This document shows, piece after piece, positions 1 through 13,580 of a DNA stretch of 64,000 bases. Each line of letters begins with the position of its first letter. Position 1 is the stretch's first letter. Location: contig NW_025408679.1 of assembly GCF_020360975.1 (NCBI RefSeq), forward strand, positions 1,054,001 through 1,118,000, written 5' to 3'. Under the pieces are notes generated by a model. It worked only from the letters and a program-made list of their open reading frames with translations. It made no database searches and had not been told where the DNA came from. The translations under genes and the position numbers were made by a program. Origin of the DNA: Hirsutella rhossiliensis (taxonomy: Eukaryota > Ascomycota > Sordariomycetes > Hypocreales > Ophiocordycipitaceae).

Positions 1-1806
1 TTAACCTTAAATTCGTACTTATCTAGGTTAAGGTAAAGCCTATAAAGTTAGAGGCGCTCTAGGACCTTTTATACTTTCTATATATAGTCCTCGTAAGAGC
101 TACTTATATAGATAAGGATATTATCTATATATATAGAGGCGAACTTATTAAGGAAGTTTTAAAGTACGTTATTAATATAACGCTAAAAGGTAGCGGGCGC
201 TCTTAAGAGGCTAAAGGGCGTTATAAGCTACTTAAATAAGCTATAGTATATATAGAACGCTATCTTTTACTTATTACCTTCTAAGATCTATACCTTATAG
301 AACGCTTATTTTATATCTAGCTTTATAAACTACTTTACCTTTAAAAAGTTATAGAGCATATCTAAGATTAAAGGTAAAGGGTAGTAGTCTAGCCTTATAA
401 TTAAGTTTAAAGCCCTATAGTTATAATAGAACTATATCCTACCCCTTAGTTTATATATAAATAGGACCGGCGCTCTTACTTTAAAGCTACTTACTTAAAT
501 AAAACCCTTATCTAAGAGGTCCCTTAGCGTCTTCTTTAATACTAGTAGCTCCGCGTATAATATACTATATAGCGGTCTAAACGGTATAGGTAGTTCCTAC
601 CCCTTTTTATTAGTATAGAGTATAATCTTATAGTCTACCCCTAGCTTATATAGGTTAAGCTTATCTACTTCCTAGGACTTAAATAGCGGTAGGAGGTCGT
701 AAAAGCGCTTTAGTATCTACTACTATAGCTTAAAGGGCGACTTTAGCTTTTTTATTTAAAGGGCCTTATTAATATCCGCTAGGCTAACTATATAGACCGC
801 TATATTAGCCGCTGCCTAGCCTTACCCTTACTCTACCTATTATATAGTTCCTACGAAGATAGAGGTAAGGACTTCTTATACTAAGTATAAAGCTTATATA
901 CTTAGTCTTATGCTTATAGAACTATCGTTATAGTAGACCTACCGTTATATAGGCCTAAACTATAGCTTTCTTTAATATAAAACTAAGTATAACTCTATAT
1001 ATAATAACTAGGGTTTCCTAAGGATTAAGGGAAACTCTAGTTAAGGGATTATATAGGCTACGATAAGCTTATAGTAACCGTCGACCTTTATAGCTAGCTA
1101 TATAATACCCTTAATTACTATACCTTTTATTACGCTTAAAGCGCCTTTTACTCGCCTTAAGGCGATCTTTTCTACTAGTACTTATATCTCTCGTATAAGC
1201 GCCTTATTAACTATAGTATAGTACTAGTAGCCCTCGTTTATAAAGGCGGTAACGGGTAAGGAGTTATTAATTATAACCTATATTAAAGTAGGCTCCTCTT
1301 TTATATAGGCGGATAATTCCTCCTTCTCCCTTACTAGTACTAGTAATTAAGGCTTTAGAGCCTATCTTTACTCCGGAGCTACTCTTTTTCCTTTAAGCCT
1401 AGGGGGGCAGAGTCCTTTTTATTATCTAAGGCAAAGAGCGGTTTTATCTTTACTACTTAAACCGCTATAGGCCGCTTAGCTAAAAGGAAGGGGCATTTTA
1501 ATATAAAGTATATAAATACTCTATAATATAGGCAGCGGCCGTTAGCTTTCCTCTTTTTAATTTCCTCGCTTATTACTTACTTCGCCCGCTACTTAGAGTA
1601 TAGGGCAGTATAGGGAGTAGTCGACGGCGTCTTCTTACCGCGTTTAGCTTAGTCTATATAGGTAGCCGATATTAAGGTATCCCTATCTATATTAATAGCT
1701 AGTTATTTATCTTATAGAGGGGCGGTAATCCTATTACTACTATATAGCGTATACTTATAGAGCTTCTAAAAATATAGTGTTTATTTATAGCTCTAAGCTA
1801 CCTTTA
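1..1806 (-). pseudogene. Gypsy-1 retrotransposon gag-pol relic, partial at left edge
   Basis: Ty3/Gypsy gag-pol on the minus strand, destroyed by RIP and cut off by the window start. Reading leftward it shows a gag zinc knuckle at 1493-1534 (C-x2-C-x4-H-x4-C spacing, with the second Cys and the His both now Tyr), a protease-to-RT linker around 985-1035 that reads LILRKP (family form LILGKPW), and an RT domain from about 830 to 1. The RT carries KGFI, APVLF and the catalytic box as YIDN at 120-131, the last Asp changed to Asn by G-to-A. Stops fall where Gln or Trp is expected. The gag side is interrupted at 1806 by a LINE and seems to resume after 4686. RNase H and integrase would lie outside the window to the left. 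The Gypsy call is firm; the family is not known. Confidence 0.82.
1796..1806. repeat. Target-site duplication, left copy (LINE-1)
   Basis: The 11 bases AGCTACCTTTA occur here and again at 4686-4696, directly after the A-rich tail of the LINE. This marks the insertion site of the LINE in the Gypsy-1 gag region. Confidence 0.75.
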
Positions 1807-4685
1807 CCCTTAGCCCTCCCTTTAGCCCCCCTTAGAACTTAGAAAAAGAAGAGCCCTTAGGCTATATAGGTAGTAAGGGCATAGTTAAGTAGGACTAGCT
1901 AGAGCTAAAGGACCCTAAGATTAAGAGGGCTATTTTTAGCTCTTTTAATAAGAAAGCCCTTAGCTTAGACTCCCTTAGCTTCCTCCTTATCTAATACGCG
2001 TATAAGGCTATCCCTATAGTCTTTAATAGGGCCTATAAAGCTCTATTTAACTAAGGATACTACCTTAAGGTATAAAAGGAAGCTATAGGAATTATACTTC
2101 CTAAGTAAAATAAGCTAGACTATACTATCCCTAAGGTATAAGGTTATAAGTTTACTTAACTACTTAGGAAAGGTCCTTAAAAAGCTATACGCTACCTAGC
2201 TAAGCTATTTAGCTAATACGGCCGGGCTTCTAAACCCTATATAGCTAAGGGGACGAAAATAATAGTTAGCTATAAATATAGCCTTCCTCCTTCTATACTA
2301 TATTTAAAAGAAGCGGGAGTTTAATAAGAAGGCTATTACTAGTACCCTCTTATTAGATATAAAGGGCGCCTTTAATTTTATATTAAAGGAATAGCTTATA
2401 AGGGTCCTAAGGGAATTAAACCTCCCTAAGGCCCTTATAAGCTAGGTAGACTACTTCCTTACTAAAAGGAAGATCTAGCTAGCTTTTAAAGGGTAAGTCT
2501 AGCCCCTTATAGACCTAGTAATAAGGGTGCCCTAAGGGTCCCTTATTAGCCTTATTTTATTCCTCTTATACGTAAGGGGGATACTAGCGGCTAAGGGATA
2601 CTAGCTATCTTATATAGATAACTTTAGTATCTTTATAATATCGACCTTAGCTAAGAAGAACGTTTAGTAGCTAGAAGTAATAGCTATTAACCTATTTAAA
2701 TAAGCTAAAGACTAAGGGGTTTACTTTAACCCCTTAAAGATAGAACTTATCTACTTTAGTAAGCAACGGTAGCTTATTTTAAAGGGTATAATAGTAGGAG
2801 GCCTATTTTTAAGGTAAAGCCCTTAGTATAATAGCTAAGGGTCTTCTTTAATTCTAGGCTTTTATTTAAATAATATATTAAGAAGAAGGTAGTATCTATA
2901 TAAGCTGCCTTTAAAAGACTATCCTACTTAACCTCTACGTAAAAAGGCTTATTATTTAGAGCCTTTAAATAGCTCTACTAGGCCTACGTAACCTTTATAG
3001 TAGACTATAGGGCCTAACTTTAGTATAGGGGGCCTAAGACCCCTAAGAGCCTTATAAAGCCTTTTTAAAGGCTATAAAACTAGGCTCTTTTAAAGGTCTT
3101 AGGGGCCTTTAAAGGATCCCCTATTAAGGCTTTAGAAGCTAAAGCGGCCCTACTACTACTAAAGGTATAATTTAAAAGGGTATACCTTTCCTACGCCCTT
3201 TAGACCCTATACTTCTTACCTAGTTACCTTATAAGGTAAGCTTACGACCTAGTTATATAAGATAACCTTACTAACTTAAGCTCTAACCTAGGGGCCTTAA
3301 GCTATATTAAGCTATATATATAGCTATTCCGCCTCCTTAAAGGCCTAGTAGCCCTTATAAGACCTAATTATAACTTAGAAAGAAGGAAAGCTAGCTAGGA
3401 GCCCTTATAGGCCCTAGAGCCTAAGGCCTTTATTATAATAATAAAGGCCCTTAAGCCTTTAGCTAAAAAGTAATACTAATACCTCTTAGCTAGCCTAGCT
3501 AGCCTAAAAGACTTTAGGTTATAGCCCTTAGCCTTCTATATTAATAGCTTTAAGGGGTGCCTTAAGGGGTCCTTTATAGAGACTAACGCTTACTCCTTCT
3601 ATAAAATAAGCCTAGAAAATAAGCCTATTAAGGCGTACTATAAGAACCTAGGGCCCTTAATTAAAGTAGCTAATATAGAGCTATTCGCGATACTAAGGGT
3701 CCTAAAAGACCTAGCTAAGAGGCCTTAGCCCTTAAAGCTTAGCCCTCTTAACCCCCTTATAGATACCTATATCTTTATAGATAGCTAAGCCGCTATAAAG
3801 AAGGTTATAGGTTTCTTAGACCTAGCTATATATATTAAAAGGCTCCTATCTAGCTTAGAAGTCTTTTATAACGTATAGCTATACTAGTACCCTAGCTACC
3901 TAAGGATCTTTAATAACTAGCTAGCTAACTAGCTAGCTAAAAGAGGCTTAGGGGCCCTTACTTAAAGGACCCCCTTAGTTTTTATTAGCTACTTATAAAG
4001 AAAGGTCTAGTAAGCTACTAAGGACTATTAAAAGGGACTCTAGGCTATTAAGGCGGCTAAAGGCCCTAAGGCTAAGGGCCTAGGTAAGCACTATATATCT
4101 ATTTAAAAGACTCCCCGCCTAGCCCTTAGCCTAGAAAAGGACCTTATAAGGAGGCCTAGGCCGACCTTCTTAGCCTTCTACTAGCTCCTCTTTAAGGCTA
4201 GCTTCTTATTTTCCTTCTTAAAAAGGACTAATAAGGTAGACTAAAACGACTACTACTAAAGCTAAGGAAGGTATATAGCTAGGCACCTTATCCTAAGGTG
4301 CTTAAACTATAAGAGGGAAAGAGAGGTCCTTTACTAGACCTCTAAGAGATAAAAGGGGGCCCTTAGCCTACCTATTCTTTATAGCTCTAAGGAAGGAAGG
4401 GAAGCCCTTTTAACCTTTTTAGCTAAAACAGAGATAGGGATAGCTAAGTAGCTCGAAAAGGAGTAACCTAAGGGCCCTAGGGCCCTTAAGGGGGAAAATT
4501 ACCGCGTTAGAGGAACTAAACTAACCTTTCCTTTATTATTACTTTTATAGCTACCCTTTCCTTAATTAGTTATAAGCCCCTAGGCTCTATAGCTAGCTAG
4601 GACTACTAATAGGGGCCTAGGCCCCTACTAGCCTCGCTATAACCCTAGAGGCTATATATAAGTAATAATATAAAAAGAAAAAAAA
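1807..4685 (+). mobile_element. LINE-1: 5'-truncated non-LTR retrotransposon, RIP-degraded
   Basis: A non-LTR retrotransposon inserted in Gypsy-1. It starts inside the RT of ORF2, so it is 5' truncated, as target-primed reverse transcription often gives. The plus strand reads, in order: RT fingers around 2080-2200 (KEAIGIILPK, then a degraded 'YRPISLLNCLGKVLEKL'-type block); the catalytic box YIDN at 2611-2622 (YIDD expected); an RNase H-like domain at about 3540-3960 with FIDS; and a C-terminal Zn-type tail near 4246-4340. It ends in an A-rich tail at about 4670-4687. An 11-bp TSD flanks it (1796-1806 and 4686-4696). Many in-frame TAG/TAA codons replace Gln/Trp. RT and tail differ from the Tad1-like LINEs at 41-47 and 59-63 kb, so it is a separate fungal LINE family. 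Confidence 0.85.
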
Positions 4686-4696
4686 AGCTACCTTTA
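4686..4696. repeat. Target-site duplication, right copy (LINE-1)
   Basis: Repeats 1796-1806 exactly and directly follows the poly-A-like tail. Confidence 0.75.
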
Positions 4697-6060
4697 TTAA
4701 CTAGCTTATATACTTACTATAGTTAGTAGGTATAATTATAGGGATAAGTAGCTCTTATAAGGCTAGCGTAATTAAATTCTATAGCTATATAAGCTTCGCG
4801 CTATCTTCCTATACTATAGTCCCTACTACCTATATATAAGGAACGGTGTTCCTACTATAAATAAAGCAGCTATAATATACTCTCCCGATTATATAAGCTA
4901 ATAAGTAGTATATTAATTATAGATAAAATCTTATCCTATAGAGTAAGAATTGCTCGTTATTTTGCATGTTATTATGCATTAAACGGGTTGCCGGTTATCG
5001 TATAATCGGGAATCGAAGGAATAGAGCTAGCTTAGAATACTAGCTAAGACCTCTTAAGAATACTAGCACGACTAACCTCCTTTAAACACGAATATTAGTA
5101 GAACTAAGACACTTCTAGATTCACTCGAGGTATCACGAAATTCCCTAGTCTTAGGGCTATACGGCAGCCTAAATCTAGTCCTAAAAGGTTCTTCCGTTTA
5201 GCTATAATTATCTATATAAGATAGTATATTTACTAGTAAATAGATAGAGAATTATTAACTTTAATACCTCTTCTATATACTAATATACTACTAATAAGTT
5301 CAGTTAAAAATCCTACCTTATACTCCTTCTTCCCTTTTATTATATAGTCTTACGTGATTTCTTAATTTCTTAAAATTCCGCTTTTACTTATATACCTTAA
5401 GACTATAAAAGCGTTTCTTTAAAATTAAGAAGGAATTCGCTAAAGGTTTATCCGTTTCTTTACTTAAGGGTCTATAGCCTATCTTACGCCTTCTCCCGCT
5501 CTTATATATTGCTAAATATATATATAAGGTATTAAAAGAAGTCTTATAGGTCGCGTTTACCCCTAGGGCAGCCCTTATCTTAGAATCTAAAGATCCGCTA
5601 TATCTAGGGCTCTAATAGTATATAGAAGAGCGAATACTACGCTATATCGCGATAGCTATTTAGGCCCTATTTCTCGTCGGTTATAAACTTTATCTATAGC
5701 CGGCTAAAAAAGAAGTAAAAGGACTCTAGCTTACTATCTTAAGTCGGCTAAGGGAGTAGCTTCCGCGTTAGTAGTATCGCCGCCGTAACTAGCGTTATAG
5801 AGGTTATAGGGGTTAAAGCTAGTCTTATAGATAGCTCCCTTAGTATAGTAAGAACCTTATCCTTCTCGCTAGCTATCGCGCTTTTAATTGCTTTTAAGAT
5901 AGCTATAATACTTCCTATCTATCTAAGGAAGGGCGGAGTACTTCCTTAAAAGGGAGGCGCTATCTCTAAAAAGATATTTATTAGATCTATTAATTAATAG
6001 CTTATACTATTATAGAGTAAGTAAAGGCGTATATATAGGTACTATTTATAAGATAATATT
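4697..6060 (-). pseudogene. Probable rest of Gypsy-1 gag/5' region, interrupted
   Basis: By position this should be the N-terminal gag and leader of Gypsy-1, displaced by the LINE (1807-4685) and by the 568-bp element (4835-5402). It is RIP-saturated sequence with no open frame. I could not recognise a gag motif with certainty or find a 5' LTR end or primer-binding site. The link to Gypsy-1 is inference from the two clean insertions, whose duplicated sites restore a continuous sequence. Confidence 0.4.
4835..5402 (+). mobile_element. 568-bp solo-LTR-like element, copy 1
   Basis: First of five copies of one element (others at 17,241, 34,768, 57,501 reversed, and 63,228). It begins TATAAGGAACGG and ends near TATACCTTAAGA. 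The 5-bp CTATA occurs on both sides (4830-4834 and 5403-5407), which fits integrase-type insertion, although so TA-rich a word can match by chance. The start is consistent with a TG-initial LTR after RIP. An 11-bp inverted repeat (TCCCGATTATA at 4883-4893, complement at 5001-5011) and a GGAAC-GGT-GTTCC palindrome sit near the left end. No coding sequence. A solo LTR is likeliest; a short non-autonomous element is the alternative. Confidence 0.75.
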
Positions 6061-6199
6061 AATAAGCTATATAGAGCTCTCTTATACGCGGCTAGCCTAT
6101 ATATATATATATAGGATCTAGCCCTCTATATATAACTATATAGCTTAGGCTATAGCCTAAGCCTATAACCTATAATAGTTAAAGACTCTTATACTTAGG

Positions 6200-9100
6200 A
6201 AGAAGTAAAAAAGAGACTCCTTTAATACTACTATATATATAATATTAAATAATAAGAAACTACTAACGACCGCTTAAACTATTATAATACTAAAAGCCTA
6301 AGACTATTATAAAAGTTATAGAATAGCTTAGTCTCTACTTATACCTATAGCGTAAAGTATAACTTAGTAGCTAGGAAGAATTTATAGTCTAGTTATACTT
6401 TATCTACTATATAATACTAAAGGAGCTTATTATTAACGTTATAGAGAAAAATAAGAAGATATCTAAAGTTATCTTAAAACTCCTATATAAAAGCCTTATC
6501 TATATAATTAATAACTACTTAGTACCTTACTAGGACGTTAAGCGATAAGATATAGTATCTAAAGTCTATAATTAAAAGCTTAAGAACCTAAAGAAAGACT
6601 AGCTCTTTATAGAAATTTATAAAGTAATAAAAAAAGCCGAATCTAATAAGAGTAAAGAAAAACTTCTTAAAGAGTTAAAGAAAATAAATAAGAAACCTAG
6701 ATAGCCTATAAAGGAGATCTTAGACTTAATAAAAGCCTTTAAAGATATAAAGATTAACCTTACTCGCTAGTAAGAGTAGATATTTAACTAGCTTAATAAG
6801 GAATAAAAACGCATTAATAGTAAAGGCTACTCTTTAAGTTATAAATAAAGAGGTAGCGTAAATACTATTAGATTTTACTACCTATCTAATTAATATATAT
6901 AGTTTTAGGTTAATGCTTTTAACCGGCTTAAGAGATACTTCTATTATAATAAAGAAAGATACTACCTTAATAAGTATAAGGTATACTCTTAGGACTATAA
7001 GATTAGATTTATAATATATAAAGTAGTAAACGGGACTCTTTACCTTAAAAGAAAAGATAATAAAAGCGTAATTCCCTTAGTACTTACTAATAGGTTTTCT
7101 TTAATAAGTATATATATTTAAAGGCTTATTATATACTAGGTAGATATATAGCTAGACTCCTTTATATTACTACTATAAAATAAGTTAAAGCTATAGTTAT
7201 ACTATCTTACTTAAATTAGTTTACTAGTAAAAGAGAATTTAGTTTCTTAGACTAGTTCTAGAGATATAGAAGCCTATATAAGTAAAAGCTAAGGAATCTA
7301 AAAGTAAGCGATATAAGAAAAAAAGTAAGAAGGATATTAGTTATTATAATTATAGATAATATATAATAAAGCGATATATATAATTAGATAATCTATATAA
7401 CTATAATAGGGATTAATACTTATAAAGGGAAAAGATAAAGAGTTAAAGAGGATATAGAAGAAATCGAGATAATAAGAATAGTAAAAACTAGCTTAAAGAT
7501 TATCCTTATATACTATAGATATAGAGTAGATCTAAATAAGATGTTTAATAGACTTATAGATAAAATCGTCGGAGAAATTATATATAAAAGAATCCTAATC
7601 CCTTTAAATTACCTAATCGACTTTATTCCCTAACTAAGTAAGAGACTTAGTACGAGATATATAGATATAGCCTAAGGTATAGAAAATACTTAGTTCTAGA
7701 CCTTAGAGAAAGTAGAGAGTAATATAAGACCTTATAGAGCTATAATAACGGTTATAAAAGCAGCTAAAGATAATATAAAGAGTAGTTTACTCCTCCTTAA
7801 ATATCTATAAGGAAAACTTACGGTAGCTTTAGTATAAGTTAAAGAATAAAATAAAGAATACTAGGTTAAACCGATTAAGCTTACTTACCTTACTTATAAA
7901 GAATCGGATTATAAGTGCCTTAAAGTCTAATAAGTACTAAAGGAAGTTAAGTTTATAACTAATATAATTAGTATAACGTAACTAGCCTAAGGACTATTTA
8001 ATTAATAAACTCTAAAGGTAATAAGACTAAAGAAAGATAAATTTATTATATAAGAAGTAGTACTCTTAATAAGATACTAAGAGATAACTTTAAAGGACCT
8101 TATAGCGATTCCTATAATATATATAAATATAGTCCTTATACCTTTTTACTCGCTTAAGTATATATAAGACCTACCTTATATTTAAGTATAGCTTAGTAGC
8201 TAGAAAGCTAAAGTTCTAAGTGCCTTAATCGATACTAAGTCTAAAGGAAACCTTATTACTAAAAGATATATAAACGTATATAGGCTTAAAATCCTACTAA
8301 TAAGAGTATTAATAATAGCGTATACTAGGTCCCTTATAGATATAGTTAAGGAGGTAGAAACTAATCTCTATCTAAGTACGGCCTAGATACTAATCTATTT
8401 TTATATTACGCTAGATAAAGTCTTAATCCCCTTTATCTTAGGTATACTATTTATTAAAGCTATATATATATTATTTAATTATTCCTTAAGGAACGGCGAT
8501 ATATAGGTTAAATATTAAATCGGCACTATCTAGGTAGTTACGCTAGCGGTAGGAGCTATTAAATAGGAGCTTCCGGATAAGGTCGATATAGTAAAATCCT
8601 TTTAGACTATAACCTTAATAGTTAATAAAGATATATATAAAAGACTAAAGCTTAAAGAGACTATATAGGAAATAGCTACCTAGCTCCTAAGAAATATTTT
8701 TTAGGCTTTAGTAATAAAAGTTTATAAGAATATACCCTTATATTCCTATTTTACTATTATAAAAAAATAATAGGTATAAGGAGGCTCTATAAAAAAAGCT
8801 AGTAAAAAGAGGCTCTATAATATAGTCTAAAGGAATAACCCTTAAAAATAAAGACCTCTACTAAATATCTATACCTTCCTTTAGGAAAAGCGGGTTAAGA
8901 TAAACCTATCCTAATAAAATAAAATATATATAAAATGCATAAGTTAATTACGAGTAGAACGGATACCCTATTACCTATTTTAGCCTAGCGGTTCCGAAGA
9001 TATCCGCGATACAAGAATAGGTAGGGCATAGAATATTCTAGTTAAATCTACTACTTATACTAGAACCTATAGTCTTACGTTAACTATTACGTTATAATTA

Positions 9101-12100
9101 GACCACCTACTAAGTTAGGAAGATATACTATAGATAGAGCTTTTTTAAGCACTATAGAATATACTAGAAAGCTAACTAATTAGTCTACTAGTAAGCGAGC
9201 AATAGTCTATAAAAGACAAAGGATTTCCCTAGGAGTAGTAGATAGAATAAGTAAGTTTATAAGTATCCTTTATAACGCTATTCTTTTAATATATTATTTA
9301 GCCCCTTATATACTTATTATAAATTCCGGACGAAATCCTACCCTATATTCCTTCGACCGATCTTTCCGCTTATATTATCGATTACCCGATTTTATACTTA
9401 TTACTTATACCTTCCTATAAAGTTAAAGAAGATAACCTAGGAGCTACCTAATAATTATAAAGAGAATCCCTTATAGATACCTTAACGGCCGAGATTCTCT
9501 TACTAAGAGGCAAGATCCTTAGTTATAGAAGGGGCGCTAACTAAGTCCTTAACCTAGCCTATACTAGTATAAATAAGCCCTTAATAGTACTAGTATAATA
9601 GCAATTAATTATAGATAAAGGAGATAAGGCGATTTTAGCTATTAGATCTAAAATAGTAAAAGAGATTATTAAAGTTATAGTTATAGAGGCTATAGGAGAA
9701 TTTAAGAAAAATATTATTAGAGCTAGAAAGAAGTTTAGAAAGATCTAGAAGGTTAAAGTTAAGATAGGGAGGAAACGACCTATTAGATTATATAATCTAA
9801 GAGTTAATACTCTCTTTAAAAGAAAAGTAAATAAGATTAACCCTATTAACGATGCTTTATTAAATAGCTCGACGCTAGAAGGGGACCCTAACTAAAAGAA
9901 GACTAAATAAAATACTATTAAAGATAAGATATAGCTTAGACCTTACTTAAAACACTTAATAGGAAAATTCTTAAGTATATAGAAAGGAAAGCGGCTAATA
10001 TAAAAAAGACTTAAAGTAATTTACGAATAATTTAAGGGCTTTTTTATAGAGGTAGAAATCCGGATCTTCGATAGTATTCTATTTAATAGGGAAGTAGCGT
10101 TATCCTAAGACTTTATAAAAAGAGGTAAAGTCGACTTAGCTATAGCCCCCCTATAGGTTATTAGGATAATAAAATATAAAGTATAGTAAGTAGCCTTAAT
10201 CTTAATCCTAAAAGCGATAGAGTAGAAAGTTATTAATATCCTTAAAATTAAACTAGAAATAGGAGTCCTTAAAAAAGGGTATAGGCCTTATAAGAACCCT
10301 TTTTTCTTAGTAGTAAAGAAAGATAGAGGACTACGCTTAATTAATTCTACTATATATATAAATACCGTTATAATAAGAGATATAAACCTACCGCTAAATA
10401 TAGATAAGTTTAGCGACTACTTCTCGATATATAAGATCCTTTCCCTCCTAGACCTTTTTTTAGGCTATAATTAGATCCCTCTTAATATTAAAAGCTATAA
10501 CTTAACGATATTCGCGATACTTATTAGCCTCTTATATATATATATACTCCCTTAAAGGGCTATAAACTTAGTTAGCTAATTTATAAGGATAATATAAAGA
10601 ATCTTATAAGACCTTATACTAAATATTTATAGGAATTTCCTTAATAATATAAGTATTAAGGGGCCCGATATAACGTATAATAATAAAGAGGTAGCGCTAA
10701 GAGTAAGGAGATTTATCTTTAAATACCTTATTAACCTTAATAAAGTCCTAGTTAATATCGAACTCTCTAGTTATACGATTATAAAGGCTAAATCGAAATT
10801 CTATTAGTAAGTAACTAAAGTTATTAGTTATATCTATAGAATAAATAAAAGGTGCCTTATAGAAGCTAAAGTTATTAAAATTAAGGAATAAATAAGATGC
10901 CTTAATATAATATATATTAAAGCTTTCCTTAGTATTATAAGATACTATCGAATCTAAATTAAATAGTTTACTATCTTAGTAAAACCCCTTATAGACCTAC
11001 TAAAGAAAGAAGTCTATTAAGAATAAGGAGATAAATAAGTAAAAGCGATAGCTGCCCTTAAGGAAGCTATTACTAATCTAGTCTTTCTAGTCTTTTTAGT
11101 ATCCCTTAACGTTAGCTTAGGAAGAGGAGATATTATTCTAATATATAATACTAGTCTACTTAGCTAGGGGGTAGTCCTAATATAAATCGTCGATAAAAAG
11201 AGGCGCCCTATAAAGTTTAAAAGTAGAACGTAGTTACTAGTAGAAACTAAATATAATATAATAAAGAGGGAGTATAGGGCTATATTAAGTACGCTTAAGA
11301 GACTAAGAATATACTTATATAGCGTATATTTTATCCTAGAAACTAACGTATAGGTCTTAGTCGATTAACTAAAAGGTGCTCTTAAAGATATCCTTAAAGC
11401 TATAGTAACTTACTAGATATACTATATTTTCCTCTTTAACTTTACTATATAATACTTCGAAGGTAAGAAGAATAGCATAGCTAATAGACTCTTAAGAAAG
11501 CCTAAAGGACCTTTTAATATATTAGATAGGGAAATAAAAGGTAAGATTAAAGAATTTATAGACTTCTACTTAAACGTAGTATAAGGGACTAAGCTATAAG
11601 GGGACTACTTAAAGGAATCGAGGATAATTATAGACTTCCTTTAAACGTTAAAATAGCTAGAGGGCCTTTTTAAATAAAACTATAGGAAGCTATGTCTAAA
11701 GAGTTTAAATTTCTACGTTAAAGATTAAAACCTTTAGCGACTCCTTAAAAAGAAAGAAAGGGGACCTATACTAGTTATAGATAACTTAAAAGAACGGAAA
11801 AGGATTATCGTAAAGTACTACGCGTAAATAAGATATAAAAGATAATAAGTTATATATATATTTATAAAGAATAGGTATTAGTAGGCTAGCCTTTAAAATA
11901 ATATTTACGGCGTAATCTCTTCTTATAAAGAATACTAATACTTTATAACTAAGAGACCCTAGGAAGTTATAACCGCGACCGCGCCTAGCTACCTTATAAG
12001 TAAGATTTACTTTAATAGCTAGTATATACTATTTAATTATAGGTATTTATACCTTATAGAAGTACGAGATAACCTTACTAGATAGGTAGAAGTAACCCTA

Positions 12101-13580
12101 GTTAAAGAAATTACCGCGGGAGCTATAATTAAATTTATACTCTTTATTATTTATAGGTATAGCGTAATACTATACGCTATAATCGATAAAGGGTCTAAAA
12201 TAAAGAAAGATTTTAAGTATATCTTAAAAGATATAGGCGTTAAAGTTATTTAAACTTCGGTATATAATTTAAAGGTAAACGCGGTAGTAGAATAAGGGTA
12301 CTAGAGGTTAATAATAGTACTTATAAAAATAAAGGAGAAAAAGGGTAAGTAGATTAAATACCTTAATTAAGTAATCCTTATAGACCGAATAGTAGTTAAA
12401 GAGTCTTATAGAATATTAGCTTTCTACCTACTATATAGATAGGAACTTATACTACCTCTTAAAGTAGAATACCTAACTTAGCGATTAATTAATTAAGATA
12501 AAGTAAAGATAAGAGAAGAATTATTTAAAGTATAAGTATAAGTTTTAAAAAGAAAAGAAAAAGATATAAAAGAAGCTAAGAAAAGAGTAATAAGATATTA
12601 AAATCGATTAATAGAGAGGATAGATAAAGCTAATAAGTATATAATAAGGAAAGAAAGCCTATAACTTAAAGACCTTATCTTATTATTTAACGTAAGATAA
12701 TTAAATAATCTAGGGAGGTAAGCTAAGTATTAGATAAGGTAGAACGGTCCCTTTTAAGTAGTATCGTAATCGGAGTAGTCTAGGCTATATAGGATTAAGA
12801 CTTTAAATAGAATTATACTTAATAAGATAATCCTAGGAGAGTATTTAAAGAAGTTTAAAATAAATAAGGAAGGTTAATAGTACTTTACTAAGGATAACTA
12901 GTTACTCTAAGATAAGATTACTCTCGATAAAAGGAGGAAGGAAGAAATAATAAATAAAGTAGATAATTTACTACTCCTACTAAGTAGAGAAGCCTTAGAT
13001 TAGATAGTACTATAGTTATAACGACTCCTTAATAAACCTTAGAAAGATTAAAGCTAGGAAGAGGAAGAAGAGCGACTATAGATACCTAAGAAAGGCCTAA
13101 GGTATATAATCGAGGTTTAGCTACTATAACTTAGTAAAGTAAAAAAGGATCTTTATATAAGAGCCCTAAAGACGCTAATCTAATAAGAAAAGGAGGAGGT
13201 AAAAGGAGCTAAGGAGGAAAAGGCGGTAAAGATAAAAATCTATAACTATTATAAGAAGCACGCTAGAACCTAACTAGTAACTAAGGCACCGTTTAACTAT
13301 TTAATTAAAGGACGACTATAGTAGCTAAGATATTTATAAGCGCCTTACTTACTACCTTATCGTTTTAAATTTTCTACCTAAAGCTCCCTAAGTAAATAAA
13401 GATAATATTTCCTACCCTTCCTTAATAATAACCTACCCTTTACTACCTTAAAGAAGATAAATAAAGATATAATTAAATAATAAAGTAAGAAAACGAATAT
13501 TCTTACTACTTACCTCCCTTAAGAATAGGATTTTTTACTTTATAAATAGGGACGTTTATTCTTTATTATAAAGGGGGAGA
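6200..13580 (+). mobile_element. Gypsy-2 retrotransposon, RIP-degraded, LTRs not resolved
   Basis: A Ty3/Gypsy element on the plus strand. Gag-like sequence runs from about 6.2 to 8.0 kb, with a possible zinc knuckle near 7335-7375. An aspartic protease motif is at about 8220-8260, and RT, RNase H and integrase follow to about 12,880. A purine tract (aagggggaga, 13,571-13,580) fits a polypurine tract just before a 3' LTR, but I found no matching 5' LTR near 5.4-6.2 kb, so the termini are open. Nothing recognisable lies between 6060 and 6200. Confidence 0.75.
8200..12880 (+). pseudogene. Gypsy-2 pol relic (protease, RT, RNase H, integrase)
   Basis: Reading TAA/TAG as former Gln/Trp codons gives one long pol frame. 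It shows a protease start ALIDT at about 8222, RT at about 10,260-10,800, RNase H at about 11,040-11,400, and integrase at about 11,900-12,400 with the core around IDKGSK and YNLKVNAVVEQGY. RT blocks include RLIN, LSLLDLF and IKGPDITYNN. The catalytic box reads FLNN at 10,637-10,648: both catalytic Asp are now Asn, as expected from G-to-A RIP on the opposite strand. FLDD instead of the usual YxDD, followed by IxxKGPK, marks a particular fungal Gypsy lineage that differs from Gypsy-1 and Gypsy-3 here. Confidence 0.88.
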
